From positions 1 to 64,000 of the forward strand of contig MWEG01000034.1 in the NCBI GenBank assembly GCA_002070945.1: a stretch of 64,000 bases of DNA. The letters are read 5' to 3'. The notes under the pieces are model-generated. The model did no database searches, was not told the origin of the DNA, and saw only the letters and a program-made list of their open reading frames with translations. Positions 18,385 through 28,031 of this stretch are shown here, piece after piece. Numbering within the stretch: position 1 is the first letter of the stretch; each line of letters begins with the position of its first letter. The DNA comes from Lentisphaerae bacterium ADurb.Bin082. Its GTDB lineage: Bacteria > Verrucomicrobiota > Lentisphaeria > Oligosphaerales > Oligosphaeraceae. Both the position numbers and the translations under genes were made by a program.

Positions 18385-19344
18385 GTGAGAAACACGCCTA
18401 TCATATCCGTCATTGTCCCTGTCTATAACGGGGAAAAATATTTAAGGGAATGCCTGGAGTCCATCCGGCATCAATCCTTTGATGGATGGGAGTGTCTCTG
18501 CATAGACGACGGCAGCAAGGATGGTACGTGGGGGATCCTGGAAGATATTGCCCATCAGGACAAGCGTTTTCGGATTTTCCAAAAGGAGAATGGTGGCGTC
18601 ACATCGGCACGTAAGTTCGGCGTGGAAAAAGCAGAAGGCCAATTTCTCTGCTTCGTGGATGCAGATGATTGTTTGGTGTCCAATGCACTGGAAGTGCTAT
18701 TGCAGTATCAGCAGAAATATGATGCTGAAGTTGTACGGGGTGATTTCGTGCATTGGAATGCCCACTTGGATAATGATTGTCCAGAAGAGAGCCATCGCCA
18801 TGCTGAGACGAATCAATACCCAGTCCGTCCTGGGACGGACTACATCCAGAGGCTGCTGCATGTATGCAGCCTCTGGATGACGCTGTATGACGCTGTATTG
18901 TTCAAGAGCAAGGAACGTTTTCCCAATGAGAAAGTGGTGTTGGGCGAAGACGGTCTGACCCTGTTCAATGTTCTGGCGGATGTGAAGCGCATGGTGATGG
19001 TGGATGATGTGGTGTATCTATACAGAACTAACGAGGCCAGTTGCTCCCAGGAACTCTATTCTCATCCGGAAAAGGAACTCAAGGCGGACATTGATTTCAC
19101 AGAAGCATTAACTGAGTTTATCGAACAGCATTGCTTCCCGAACATCAAGCATCTCAAATACTACGTCGTTGACAATATCTACGGCAAGTTTATTGGAACG
19201 GAATACTTCAAGCAGCACAGGGGAAAACTGATTTGGATTTATCTCAAATACTTTTGCCTGAATCCAAATGTCCAGATGGTTGTTTTCCGATTCAACTGGA
19301 AGAAATGGGTGAAGATGTGGCTGGCGTTAGTCAAAATGATATAA
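18385..19344 (+). CDS. Glycosyltransferase family 2
   Basis: 319 residues with the GT2 fold at the N-terminus: ISVIVPVYNGEKYLRECLES, DDGSKDGTW and the metal-binding DAD (92-94) in CFVDADDC, followed by the acceptor region. A GTG at 18385 is the start. The 3' end overlaps the next gene by about 40 bases. It adds one sugar to the growing lipid-linked glycan. Donor and acceptor cannot be assigned. Confidence 0.85.
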   Translation: MRNTPIISVIVPVYNGEKYLRECLESIRHQSFDGWECLCIDDGSKDGTWGILEDIAHQDKRFRIFQKENGGVTSARKFGVEKAEGQFLCFVDADDCLVSNALEVLLQYQQKYDAEVVRGDFVHWNAHLDNDCPEESHRHAETNQYPVRPGTDYIQRLLHVCSLWMTLYDAVLFKSKERFPNEKVVLGEDGLTLFNVLADVKRMVMVDDVVYLYRTNEASCSQELYSHPEKELKADIDFTEALTEFIEQHCFPNIKHLKYYVVDNIYGKFIGTEYFKQHRGKLIWIYLKYFCLNPNVQMVVFRFNWKKWVKMWLALVKMI

Positions 19345-20522
19345 CAAAGCTTGGACCAACGCGACTACTCATTGTCAAGACCGCGTTTGGTCTAGGAGGT
19401 ATTGAGCGTTCCCTGATTGAGTTTCTGCGGCACTTGGACTACAGCAGATATGATGTTGATTTGCTGTTGCTGTATGGACCATTTGACTTGATTCCCGAAC
19501 TGCCAGAGCAGGTTCATCTTCTGAATGTGGGGGAATACGGCATTCGGCTCAGGCTATCGCCATTGTATGTGTTCTATTACATTCTTTCGGTGCTACTCAA
19601 GTCTTTGAGGATAAAAGGAGGCTATCAACGATATAGGCGACAAAAAATGGATGTCTATTATCGCTCCATTTACAGGTATTTCTGCAAAGACAAGGCATAC
19701 GACGTTGCTATTGCCTATCAGCAGGGATTTGCCTGCGAATACGTGGCTAGATTCGCAAAGGCGAAACGTAAAATAATGATGTATCATCATGGGAGTGTAG
19801 AAGATGTTGATTATCTCACACCTTGGTTTAAGGAGGCAGACGTCCTGCTGACGGTTTCCAAGGATGTGGCTGAAAAACTGAAGGTCGCGTTTCCGTTTGC
19901 ACAATACCATGTGGAAGTCATCCCCAATTTATTGGATGCATATTTCATAAAAAAACAGGCGGATGAATATGCACCAGAGCTTAAGCAGGGCGTTTTAACG
20001 CTTTGCACCTGCGGACGCATCTCTCCTGAAAAGGGATTTGATTTGGCCATTGGTGCGGCAAGGATTCTCAAGGAACAGGGGCTTGCATTCCATTGGTATT
20101 TTGTTGGGGATGGATATGACAAAGTTTACGTGGAATCCATTCGGCAGCGGATTTCTCAGGATGGATTAGACGTTTGTATCACTATTACAGGCTTCCTCAC
20201 CAATCCGTATCCATATCTGAAGAATTGCGACATTGTCGTTATCCCTTCACGCTTTGAAGCTAATCCTATGATTATCCAGGAGGCGAAAATACTGGCAAAG
20301 CCGATTGTGGCAACGAAAACGACGGGAGCGTTGGATGCATTGATTGATGGGGAAACAGGGATTCTGTGCGAGATTGCTGAAGAAAGTATGGTTGAAGGAA
20401 TTATCCATCTATATAGGAATCCAAACCATATGGATGAGATTTCCGCGAACCTGGCTTCTTTGAATATGTCATTGTTGCGAGAAGAGTTTTATAGAAAATG
20501 GGACAAGGTTCTCAATAGCTGA
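19305..20522 (+). CDS. Glycosyltransferase family 4
   Basis: About 405 residues, GT-B type. LLIVKTAFGLGGIERSLIEFL is the acceptor-domain start, and the C-terminal half contains LCTCGRISPEKGFDLAIGAA, YFVGDGYD and the nucleotide-sugar site PSRFEANPMIIQEAKILAKPIV. It probably begins at the ATG at 19305, inside the end of the GT2 gene; a longer version from 19233 would add residues unlike the family. This is the last glycan gene before the inserted ATPase/HNH pair. Confidence 0.83.
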   Translation: MGEDVAGVSQNDITKLGPTRLLIVKTAFGLGGIERSLIEFLRHLDYSRYDVDLLLLYGPFDLIPELPEQVHLLNVGEYGIRLRLSPLYVFYYILSVLLKSLRIKGGYQRYRRQKMDVYYRSIYRYFCKDKAYDVAIAYQQGFACEYVARFAKAKRKIMMYHHGSVEDVDYLTPWFKEADVLLTVSKDVAEKLKVAFPFAQYHVEVIPNLLDAYFIKKQADEYAPELKQGVLTLCTCGRISPEKGFDLAIGAARILKEQGLAFHWYFVGDGYDKVYVESIRQRISQDGLDVCITITGFLTNPYPYLKNCDIVVIPSRFEANPMIIQEAKILAKPIVATKTTGALDALIDGETGILCEIAEESMVEGIIHLYRNPNHMDEISANLASLNMSLLREEFYRKWDKVLNS

Positions 20523-20588
20523 TGGCTTACTGATGGAGCCAATATTCTCCCTTCCACAAGAAAACAAGAGAAAATTTCTACTCAAAAC

Positions 20589-22424
20589 ATGCAAATATTA
20601 TACCTACTGATAGATGATGGTTCTTTTCTGTCTGGAAAGGATTACTGTTTCCATTCTAATTACAGATTTGAGCATTCAATAAGCAAGACAGGGGAGATTA
20701 CGTTAATATGGCATGAACGTAAATGTTTGCCCCCTTCCTTTTTCTCGTTAAATGGTAGTAAAAGTTGTAATGTGGCAAATATATCAGCCATTATAGGGGA
20801 AAATGGGTCTGGTAAAACATCGTTGATGAGGTACATATGCAACATATTTCTAAATCGTTTCGACAAACGATTTGTTCTTGTCTATGAAGAAGACGATAAA
20901 TGGTATGTCAGATATGGTAACACACCTAACCAAATTTATGTCAAGAAAATATGTAAAATAGATTATAGTTGTGAGCTATTTGGACAAAATGCGGAAAAGG
21001 GGGAAAGAATAGAACGCAACAATTATGGGATCTCTACAATTTCATCAATGGCGTATCTGACAACTCATTTTTCCCTTGATTGGGAAACTCTAGATACATT
21101 CGGGCGAGAAAAAAATATCGCCGATCTTTCGACTTCAGGATTAATGGAGATAGATGCAAGAGATATGCTCTTCAATGCATCAATAACCGATGCAAATCGC
21201 TATTCCATCATTTCCCACAGATTGATGGAAATGAAAAGGATTCTGGATTATTTGTATTTTAAAAATGGGGTTCAGAAAAACAGGAAAAAAGATGTTATTA
21301 CTTCTGTTATTGATTCTATGAAAATAAAAAATCTTGAAATCAGATATAATTCTTCGATAATCAACAAGGCATACGTTGCTGCAAATCAAATGAAAAATAA
21401 TAGGAAACTAGATCCAGAGACAAAGGCTATTTATGAGCGAATTTGCAATACATTTGATGAGATAAAAATACCAACGGAGTTTGATTTCATTCCTATGGTG
21501 TTCTTGGCGTACGTTGCTGGAGTTGCCTATGAACATATATCTGCTAATGAGGGTTTGTCTGCTAATAATCATCAGAAAAATGAGTATTTAATGTCTCTAA
21601 TTTCGCGTTGTGAAGAATTAGGGAACCATTTAAAAGAAGGAATGGATATTCATGCCCTCACGGCATATATAATAGAATCCTTATGTAACCATGACTTCCA
21701 AGTGCAAAAGGAAGAGTTGCCCAAATGTCGATTCTTCAAAAAAATTATTGAGCTATATGCTAAATGGAAAAACAATGATGACAATGTGCTTGCCATTCCA
21801 ATTTGCGATAAACAAAACAAAGATGAACTTATGAATGTTCTGGGCGAATATTTCGAGATTGTCATGAACGCTCCATTGTTCCTTGATTTTGAATTCAACC
21901 CTAGGATTTCATCTGGAGAAACTGCTTTCCTAACACTTTGGGGGCGGATTTATTCATTTCTAATTAAGACGAAAAACTGTTCAGGTGCCACGTTTCTTAT
22001 TGATGAAATTGAGACAACGATGCATCCCGCATGGCAAAAGAGATGTATAGAGTTTATGATTGCCTTCTTTGATGAGTTTTGTAGAAGGCATAATCGAAAT
22101 ATCAACATTCATATGATTTTTGCATCTCACTCACCAAATCTATTGTCTGACATACCAATTGGCAACGTTATTTTTCTGAGTGAGTATAATAAACGATTAC
22201 GTGAAGAATATAATACATTTGCGGTAAATATTTCGGAATTATATATATGCAGTTATGGGCAAAGTGATGGCCCGCTGGGTAGCTTTGCAAGAGGGAAAAT
22301 TCAGAAGATTTTAGAGAAAATAAATAAAAACAGGAAATTGTCGGATGCGGACAAAATGATTATAGATTTGATTGGAGACGAATTTATACGGTCTTCTCTT
22401 TCCAAAATTGAATCGATATTATAA
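20589..22424 (+). CDS. AAA/ABC-type ATPase, PtuA-like (Septu-type defence)
   Basis: 611 residues with a RecF/SMC-style ATPase: Walker A GENGSGKTS (70-78), signature SSGET (441-445), Walker B FLIDEIE (469-475) and switch histidine ASHS (512-515), separated by a long helical insert. The gene is strongly AT-rich compared with its neighbours, a sign of transfer. It ends two bases before an HNH nuclease gene. Known parallel: in Septu, the ATPase PtuA works with the HNH nuclease PtuB to degrade nucleic acid during phage infection. This ATPase is longer than typical PtuA. A retron-associated or other ATPase/HNH system is an alternative. It has no evident part in glycan synthesis. Confidence 0.72.
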   Translation: MQILYLLIDDGSFLSGKDYCFHSNYRFEHSISKTGEITLIWHERKCLPPSFFSLNGSKSCNVANISAIIGENGSGKTSLMRYICNIFLNRFDKRFVLVYEEDDKWYVRYGNTPNQIYVKKICKIDYSCELFGQNAEKGERIERNNYGISTISSMAYLTTHFSLDWETLDTFGREKNIADLSTSGLMEIDARDMLFNASITDANRYSIISHRLMEMKRILDYLYFKNGVQKNRKKDVITSVIDSMKIKNLEIRYNSSIINKAYVAANQMKNNRKLDPETKAIYERICNTFDEIKIPTEFDFIPMVFLAYVAGVAYEHISANEGLSANNHQKNEYLMSLISRCEELGNHLKEGMDIHALTAYIIESLCNHDFQVQKEELPKCRFFKKIIELYAKWKNNDDNVLAIPICDKQNKDELMNVLGEYFEIVMNAPLFLDFEFNPRISSGETAFLTLWGRIYSFLIKTKNCSGATFLIDEIETTMHPAWQKRCIEFMIAFFDEFCRRHNRNINIHMIFASHSPNLLSDIPIGNVIFLSEYNKRLREEYNTFAVNISELYICSYGQSDGPLGSFARGKIQKILEKINKNRKLSDADKMIIDLIGDEFIRSSLSKIESIL

Positions 22425-22426
22425 TA

Positions 22427-23509
22427 ATGCAGAAACTCATTATTCCAGCGTATGCGTTGAGGCAACACAGGCTTCTGTCAGACTCAATAAAGAAAATATT
22501 GGAATGGCTGGCCTCGGGAAATGCATTGTATCTTTCTTCAAGAGCGAGCTATTCAATTAAATTGTCACGAACGTTATTGCAGTACTTTAAACAGTTATAT
22601 GCATTGTACAAAAAGGTAGATTTTCTTCTTGCCGATATTAAACAAATGTCGGCTATAATAGAGGAAGAAGAGAAAATTAGAAACACGATATGTTCTGGCA
22701 AAAAATGGTCAGAAGAAGATGAAAAACAATTAAATGGAATACTTGTTCGTATTTTTGGCTATGATGAGGGTTTTTCAAAAAGCAAATATATTCATTTGGA
22801 AACAAAGCCATTGTCCAATGGAGGAGAAAGGACTTCAATTGTCTATAGCGATGAGTGGCCCAAAGGAAATAATTCCTGGGGAGCCGGAAAATATTTAAGA
22901 GCTTTGAGAATCAGATACTGTGCATACTGCAATGCAGAGTCAGTGTCTGCCTTTGACGATATTAATGGACATTTGGTTTCTGGAGATTATTCCCATCATA
23001 CGGCTTTTGACCATTTTTATGAAAAAACCAAATATCCCTTTTTAGCCTTAACATTGCGGAATTTGGTTCCAGCATGTTTTCGTTGTAATACAATGATACG
23101 TAATGCAAAGCCATTAAACAAACAATGCTTGAATCCATATGATGGCAGTTTTGATGAATTGGTATCCTTCAAATATGACAAGAAGACAGTTGAGGAGTAT
23201 TATTGGAAGTATGATCCAAAACACTTGCTTCTGGAGTCTCGAAATCCATTGTTAACGAACAACAATCCAGCAATAGTTTTAAACGATGAATTTAGAATTC
23301 TTGATTGCTACAAAACGCTATATGATGTCGAAATCGGGGAATTTTATCGAAAACTAATTTGGTACAATCGTCACCAACTGGATGGGACATTCACATCTTT
23401 CCCACAGCTTTCCGGAAGCATCGGCAGAAAGTTCTTCCTAGGCGTGACATTTAATAAGTGTGACATCAACTTGCATCGTTTTGGAAAACTATTTCTTGAC
23501 TTTCTTTAA
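22427..23509 (+). CDS. HNH endonuclease, PtuB-like
   Basis: 360 residues. The centre holds a zinc-supported HNH site: CAYC (165-168), a histidine-rich segment HHTAFDHFY (190-198, with Asp195-His196) and LVPACFRCN (213-221), the normal C-x2-C...DH...C-x2-CN pattern. An N-terminal ~160-residue helical part and a C-terminal tail flank it. It lies two bases after the ATPase stop with the same AT-rich composition, so the two form one unit. Family knowledge suggests DNA or RNA cleavage licensed by the ATPase. It is longer than compact PtuB proteins, so the pair may be a distinct subtype. Confidence 0.75.
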   Translation: MQKLIIPAYALRQHRLLSDSIKKILEWLASGNALYLSSRASYSIKLSRTLLQYFKQLYALYKKVDFLLADIKQMSAIIEEEEKIRNTICSGKKWSEEDEKQLNGILVRIFGYDEGFSKSKYIHLETKPLSNGGERTSIVYSDEWPKGNNSWGAGKYLRALRIRYCAYCNAESVSAFDDINGHLVSGDYSHHTAFDHFYEKTKYPFLALTLRNLVPACFRCNTMIRNAKPLNKQCLNPYDGSFDELVSFKYDKKTVEEYYWKYDPKHLLLESRNPLLTNNNPAIVLNDEFRILDCYKTLYDVEIGEFYRKLIWYNRHQLDGTFTSFPQLSGSIGRKFFLGVTFNKCDINLHRFGKLFLDFL

Positions 23510-23539
23510 TCAGTTCTAGTATAGCGTTATTCTAAAATA

Positions 23540-24466
23540 ATGTCTTGCTCGTTGTCAATTATAATTCCCGTCTTCAATGCCAGCCGATATATAATAAGTG
23601 CCTTGGATAGCGTTTTGGGTAAAGGTTCGTTTGTACACCTTTATTTGACTGATGATGGCTCCACCGATGACAGCCTTGCCATCTGTCGTCGCTATGCCAG
23701 TAAGCATTCGAACATCACTGTTTTATCGCAGTCTAATGCGGGACCGAGTGCGGCGCGAAATTCGGCTTTGGCAATTGCCCAGGAAGAGTACATCACCTTC
23801 CTGGATGCGGATGACGAGATAGAACCTGGCACATTGCAGAAGAATCTGGAATGGCTCCAAGCTCATCCTGATGTGGATGCCTTGTTCTATCCGATACAAT
23901 CTGTCCATTTTGACGGAAGTGTCACTCAGAAGGTCGCATACACGGAAACAGCTGTACTCTCCAAGGAGGACGCTTGGGAGAAATGGTGTTGTGGTGACAA
24001 AAATCTCCCAGGCTATTTTGGGGGGAAAATTTACGCTCGAAAGCTATTTGAGGGATTGAAGATACCGGAGCATCTTCGCTTTGCAGAGGACATGTATCTC
24101 TTGTCAGATTTATTGGCGCAGACCAACAAAATCTGTATGTCGCCTTACGGCAACTACCGCTATTACGAGAGGGAAAATGCAGCTACCCAGACGCCTTGGA
24201 CGGAAAGCAAGGCCTCCAATATCGGCGAGGCCTATTTTCATCGATGGGAAGTGGCTGTGCAATTGCAACTGTCCGATGCCGGCACCGTCAACGCCTGGAG
24301 ATTGGCACTGGCAGAAGTCGTGGCGGAGAGGAAGAAGTTTCCTGATATTTTAGCAAAGGAGTTGGATGCGCTAAAGTCTATGCGCCCGACATGGGCGCAG
24401 TTATTGCGAAAACTAGTGCTACGTCAAGCATTAGGTTCATTGCTATTGTTGTTTAAATCACGTTAA
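23540..24466 (+). CDS. Glycosyltransferase family 2
   Basis: 308 residues with the GT2 start LSIIIPVFNASRYIISALDS, TDDGSTDDSL and the DAD motif in FLDADDE. It follows the defence-like pair by 31 bases and restores the composition of the glycan locus. It transfers a sugar in the cytoplasm. The C-terminus has no membrane anchor. Confidence 0.85.
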   Translation: MSCSLSIIIPVFNASRYIISALDSVLGKGSFVHLYLTDDGSTDDSLAICRRYASKHSNITVLSQSNAGPSAARNSALAIAQEEYITFLDADDEIEPGTLQKNLEWLQAHPDVDALFYPIQSVHFDGSVTQKVAYTETAVLSKEDAWEKWCCGDKNLPGYFGGKIYARKLFEGLKIPEHLRFAEDMYLLSDLLAQTNKICMSPYGNYRYYERENAATQTPWTESKASNIGEAYFHRWEVAVQLQLSDAGTVNAWRLALAEVVAERKKFPDILAKELDALKSMRPTWAQLLRKLVLRQALGSLLLLFKSR

Positions 24467-24482
24467 AATCAAAGCTTTTTAT

Positions 24483-25697
24483 ATGGAATCGAAAAGACTA
24501 ATGTTTCTAGGGGCAAACCTTGTCCAGACCCCGATTATTCAAATGGCAAGGGCTTTGGGGTATGTTGCCATATCCTGCGATTATCTGCCAGACAATCCAG
24601 GACACCGCTTCTCCAGCAAGTATATCAACGTTAGCTCGGTGGACATGGAGGCCGTGTTGAAGGTGGCAAGGGAGGAGCGCATTGACGGCATCATCAGCTT
24701 TGCATCGGATGTTTCCGCGCCGACGGCCGCATATGTGGCTGAAAAACTTGGCTTGTCTGGGCATCCCCTTGAATCCGTGGAAATCCTGACTCACAAGGAT
24801 CGTTTCCGCGATTTTCTGCGCGAAAATGGCTTTGCCTGCCCAAAGTCCAAAGGATATACAGAGGTCGACGAGGCACTTTCCGATTGGGGCAATCACGTTG
24901 GTCCGTTGGTGGTTAAGCCCGTGGATTCATCTGGAAGCAAGGGCGTAATAATGGTCAATTCTCCGGCGGAACTGGCCTCGGCGGCAACGGCGGCGTTGGG
25001 TTATTCAAGAAGTCGGCGATTTATCGTTGAGACCTTTGTGGCAATGCAGGGCACTCAAATAATCGGCGACGGTTTTTCTGTGGATGGAAAACTGGTGTTT
25101 AGTCTTTACGGGGACCATATCTTCGACAGCCGTACGGGCGGACAGTTTGCAGTGCAGGGAGGAATGTTCCCATTGGATTGCTCTGGGCGTGGCAAGGATT
25201 TGAAGCAGAGGGTGGATGCCGAGGTTCAGCGGGCGCTTTCTCTTTTGAACATGAAGTCGGGTGCTTACAATATCGAGGCACGTCTTGGCATTGATGGGAA
25301 AATCTATTTGATGGAGATAGGACCTCGCAACGGCGGCAATTTCATTCCCGAGCTCATCAAATATGCAACAGGCGTGGATTTAACATATTACACCATTATG
25401 GCTGCGTTGGGTGAGCCTTGCAGTGATTTGAAACAGACCGAAGCAAAGGGCTTTTGGACATACTATGTCATCCATGCAGACCGAGCTGGTGTATTTGCCG
25501 GAATTGACGTCGATGATGATTTTAGAAGAAAACACCTTGAGGATATGCGTCTCCAGGTCAAGGAAGGCGAGGAAGTCCAGCGCTTTGCCAATGCCTCGGC
25601 GGCAATAGGCGTAGCAATCTGCCAATTTGAGACACGAGGCCAGATGGCTGAATGCATGAAGTGCATAGACCAGCATATACGAGTGAAACTGAATTAA
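24483..25697 (+). CDS. ATP-grasp ligase (carbamoyl-phosphate-synthase-like/PurK-like)
   Basis: 404 residues with an ATP-grasp fold: a Rossmann-like N-domain (MFLGANLVQTPIIQMARALG), the ATP lid VVKPVDSSGSKGV, and the metal-binding EIGPRNGGN near the C-terminus. Such enzymes activate a carboxylate with ATP and join it to an amine or thiol. It overlaps by one base the PglD-like acyltransferase gene (TAATG) and is close to a sugar aminotransferase (28031), so it may attach an amino acid or similar acid to an amino sugar. This is inference. Confidence 0.8.
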   Translation: MESKRLMFLGANLVQTPIIQMARALGYVAISCDYLPDNPGHRFSSKYINVSSVDMEAVLKVAREERIDGIISFASDVSAPTAAYVAEKLGLSGHPLESVEILTHKDRFRDFLRENGFACPKSKGYTEVDEALSDWGNHVGPLVVKPVDSSGSKGVIMVNSPAELASAATAALGYSRSRRFIVETFVAMQGTQIIGDGFSVDGKLVFSLYGDHIFDSRTGGQFAVQGGMFPLDCSGRGKDLKQRVDAEVQRALSLLNMKSGAYNIEARLGIDGKIYLMEIGPRNGGNFIPELIKYATGVDLTYYTIMAALGEPCSDLKQTEAKGFWTYYVIHADRAGVFAGIDVDDDFRRKHLEDMRLQVKEGEEVQRFANASAAIGVAICQFETRGQMAECMKCIDQHIRVKLN

Positions 25698-26347
25698 TGC
25701 CCATTGATACGATCATCGTAGGCGCGTCTTCCTTCTCTAGCTTGATGCGTCTTTACCTGGAGCAGGAGGGCAAGTATCATGTCGTGGCATACGCAGTCGA
25801 GGCGGAATACCTTAAGGCTGACGCATTTGATGGTCTGCCGCTGATTGATTTTGATTTGCTTGCATCTCAGTACCAGGGCATTTCCGTCCTGAACACCATT
25901 GGCTATTCGAAAATGAACCAAGCCAGGGAGCGGATACATAGGCATCTCGTAGAGCTTGGCATTGAACCCGTGACATACATTCATCCATCGGCAGTGGTCA
26001 ATTCCCCACTGGGTGCAGGGTGCATTGTGCTGGAGCACTGTTCCATTGGCTTTCGTAACGTTATTGGCGAGGGATGCATATTCTGGAGCAGAACCACAAT
26101 CGCCCATGACTGCAAGGTGGGGGATTTCTCCTATTGGTCTCCCCATGCTGTCTCCTGTGGAAATGTCACCATTGGAAAACGCTGCTTTATTGGGGCTGGA
26201 GCCGTGTTGCGCAATCGCATACAGGTTGCCGACGATTGCCTTGTCGGTGCAGGCGTATATCTGAATCATTCTGTAGAGGAATGCGGCAAGGTCTTTGCCT
26301 GTCACAATGCCGAGGAACGAACAGTTTCCTCCAACCAAGTTTTCTAA
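25697..26347 (+). CDS. PglD-like sugar O/N-acyltransferase (hexapeptide family)
   Basis: About 216 residues with the PglD plan: an N-terminal Rossmann-like half (TIIVGASSFSSLMRLYLEQ) and a C-terminal left-handed beta-helix (GEGCIFWSRTTIAHDCKV, NVTIGKRCFIGAGAVL, ADDCLVGAG). PglD and NeuD relatives acetylate 4-amino sugars using acetyl-CoA. The catalytic-type histidine lies in AHDCKVGD. ATG at 25697 overlaps the ATP-grasp stop. With the WecE-like aminotransferase at 28031, a 4-acylamino sugar is a reasonable product. Confidence 0.82.
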   Translation: MPIDTIIVGASSFSSLMRLYLEQEGKYHVVAYAVEAEYLKADAFDGLPLIDFDLLASQYQGISVLNTIGYSKMNQARERIHRHLVELGIEPVTYIHPSAVVNSPLGAGCIVLEHCSIGFRNVIGEGCIFWSRTTIAHDCKVGDFSYWSPHAVSCGNVTIGKRCFIGAGAVLRNRIQVADDCLVGAGVYLNHSVEECGKVFACHNAEERTVSSNQVF

Positions 26348-26351
26348 TCCT

Positions 26352-27302
26352 ATGTCAAACAAGCTGATATCCATCGTCATTCCCTGCTATCGTTCCGAAA
26401 AGAGCATCAATATAGTCATTGACGAGATTGAGCAAGTGGTTGCCATCCGCGACGGCTTTGATGTGGAAATCATCTGCGTCAATGACCATTCCCCTGACCA
26501 TGTGTGGGATGTCCTCAAGGAGCGTGTGGTAAGGGATGCGAAAGTCATAGCCGTGGATCTGGCTCGGAATTTCGGGCAGCATGCGGCTTTGATGGCTGGC
26601 TACCGGCAGGCAAAAGGCGACTATATCTTTTCCTTGGACGATGATGGTGAGGCCCCTGTGGACGCCATCTATCAGGCCATCGATAAATTGGAGGAAGGCA
26701 ATTACGATGTGATCATTGGCGCATTCGACCATAAGAATTCGGCCAGTCTGTTTCGCGGTCTAGGCAGTTTCATGAATGAGCGGATGGCACGCTGGCTAGC
26801 TGAAAAGCCTGCGGATTTATCTTTATCAACTTTCCGTCTGATGCGGCCGTTTGTCAAAGACGAGATTTGCCGCTATCAAGGCTGCTATCCTTATACGTCG
26901 GGCTTGCTTTTTCGGACGACGCTGAATTGCGCCAACATCCCCGTAAAGCATCGCAAACGACTTGAGGGACGTTCTGGCTATACCGTCAAGAAATTGCTGA
27001 TGCTATGGCTGAATGGCTTCACTGCGTTTTCGGTGAAACCATTGCGTCTGGCTTCGTTGATGGGCTTTGTGTTCTCATGCATTGGTTTTCTGTATGCCCT
27101 GTATTGCATAGTGCAGAAAGTGGTCAATCCCAATTTGCAAATGGGGTATGCATCAATGATGTCCGCCTTGCTTATTATCGGTGGCATGCTTATGCTGATG
27201 CTGGGACTGATTGGCGAGTACATTGGGCGCATCTATATCTGCCTTAACAACTCGCCCCAGACGGTCGTACGTGAGATTATTGGGCAGAAAATCGTCAAAT
27301 GA
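26352..27302 (+). CDS. Membrane-anchored GT2, dolichyl/undecaprenyl-phosphate sugar synthase (ArnC/GtrB-like)
   Basis: 316 residues: a GT2 catalytic domain (LISIVIPCYRSEKSI, CVNDHSPD, DLARNFGQHAALMAGY, SLDDDGEAP) plus two C-terminal membrane helices and a positively charged end. This is the ArnC/GtrB plan. It makes an undecaprenyl-phosphate-linked monosaccharide at the cytoplasmic face, later flipped and used by a periplasmic transferase. The next two genes encode a small flippase-like pair and 29204 encodes a GT-C transferase, completing such a module. The GT2 at 41900 is a distant relative. Confidence 0.87.
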   Translation: MSNKLISIVIPCYRSEKSINIVIDEIEQVVAIRDGFDVEIICVNDHSPDHVWDVLKERVVRDAKVIAVDLARNFGQHAALMAGYRQAKGDYIFSLDDDGEAPVDAIYQAIDKLEEGNYDVIIGAFDHKNSASLFRGLGSFMNERMARWLAEKPADLSLSTFRLMRPFVKDEICRYQGCYPYTSGLLFRTTLNCANIPVKHRKRLEGRSGYTVKKLLMLWLNGFTAFSVKPLRLASLMGFVFSCIGFLYALYCIVQKVVNPNLQMGYASMMSALLIIGGMLMLMLGLIGEYIGRIYICLNNSPQTVVREIIGQKIVK

Positions 27303-27697
27303 TACCAGAATCAATCAAGACTACGCTGAAGATTCAGCCAGCGGTGATTCTTTTCAGTAGCGTCTCCATATTGGCCAAACTGGCATCTGCCAGATTGCCC
27401 AAAGGGGAATTGACGCTTGGGGAGAAGTTGCAAGCTGCCATGTCGGACTGGCGTCTGGTGGGACTGGTTGCACTGATGTTTCTTGCATTGGGCACATATG
27501 CTGTCATCTGGCAGATGATCATCAAGAATGCGCAGATAGCTGTCATCTATGCAAACAAGAGTTCCTATCTTCTCTGGGCGCAACTGGCGGCCGTATTCTT
27601 CTTCGGCGAGCATATCACCTGGTGCAATCTGGTGGGGATCATCATTATCTTTGCTGGCATTCTGCTGGCCAACGGGAGCAGAAATGAACACGCATAG
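27299..27697 (+). CDS. Small membrane protein, EamA/SMR-like flippase subunit (ArnE-like)
   Basis: 132 residues with four hydrophobic segments and the SMR/EamA-like pattern AVIYANKSSYLLWAQLAAVFFFGEHI. The ATGA overlap with the GT2 gene indicates coupling. Together with the next gene it resembles ArnE/ArnF, the heteromeric pair that turns an undecaprenyl-phosphate sugar to the outer face. The assignment rests on size, topology and context. Confidence 0.7.
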   Translation: MIPESIKTTLKIQPAVILFSSVSILAKLASARLPKGELTLGEKLQAAMSDWRLVGLVALMFLALGTYAVIWQMIIKNAQIAVIYANKSSYLLWAQLAAVFFFGEHITWCNLVGIIIIFAGILLANGSRNEHA

Positions 27698-28031
27698 CCT
27701 TCTTTGCGGCGGCATCATGGTGCTGTGCGCACTGCTTTCTGCCTTTTCCCAGATTCTCCTGAAAAAAAGTACGCTTGAGAAGCATAGCTCATTTATACAC
27801 AATTTTCTGAATGCCAAAGTCATTATTGCGTACAGCATTTTTGCTTTGACCTTGTTCATGAACATCTATGCTTTCACGGGCATTCCCTACAAGCTGGCTT
27901 CGGTGCTAAATGCAAGCGCCTATATCTTCACAATGCTACTCTCCGCCTGGCTTCTCAAGGACAAAATCTCCTGGCAATGTGCCATCGGGAATGCGTTGAT
28001 TGTGATTGGAATTGTGGTTTATGTGTGCTGA
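27684..28031 (+). CDS. Small membrane protein, EamA/SMR-like flippase subunit (ArnF-like)
   Basis: 115 residues with four hydrophobic helices: LLCGGIMVLCALLSAFSQ, a GIPYKLASVLNASAYIFTMLLSAWLLKD centre (the SMR proline/lysine pattern) and ALIVIGIVVYVC. The start lies inside the end of the preceding small gene, so the two are translated together. It is the likely second half of a heterodimeric lipid-linked-sugar flippase. It ends in a TGATG overlap with the WecE-like gene. Confidence 0.7.
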   Translation: MNTHSLLCGGIMVLCALLSAFSQILLKKSTLEKHSSFIHNFLNAKVIIAYSIFALTLFMNIYAFTGIPYKLASVLNASAYIFTMLLSAWLLKDKISWQCAIGNALIVIGIVVYVC

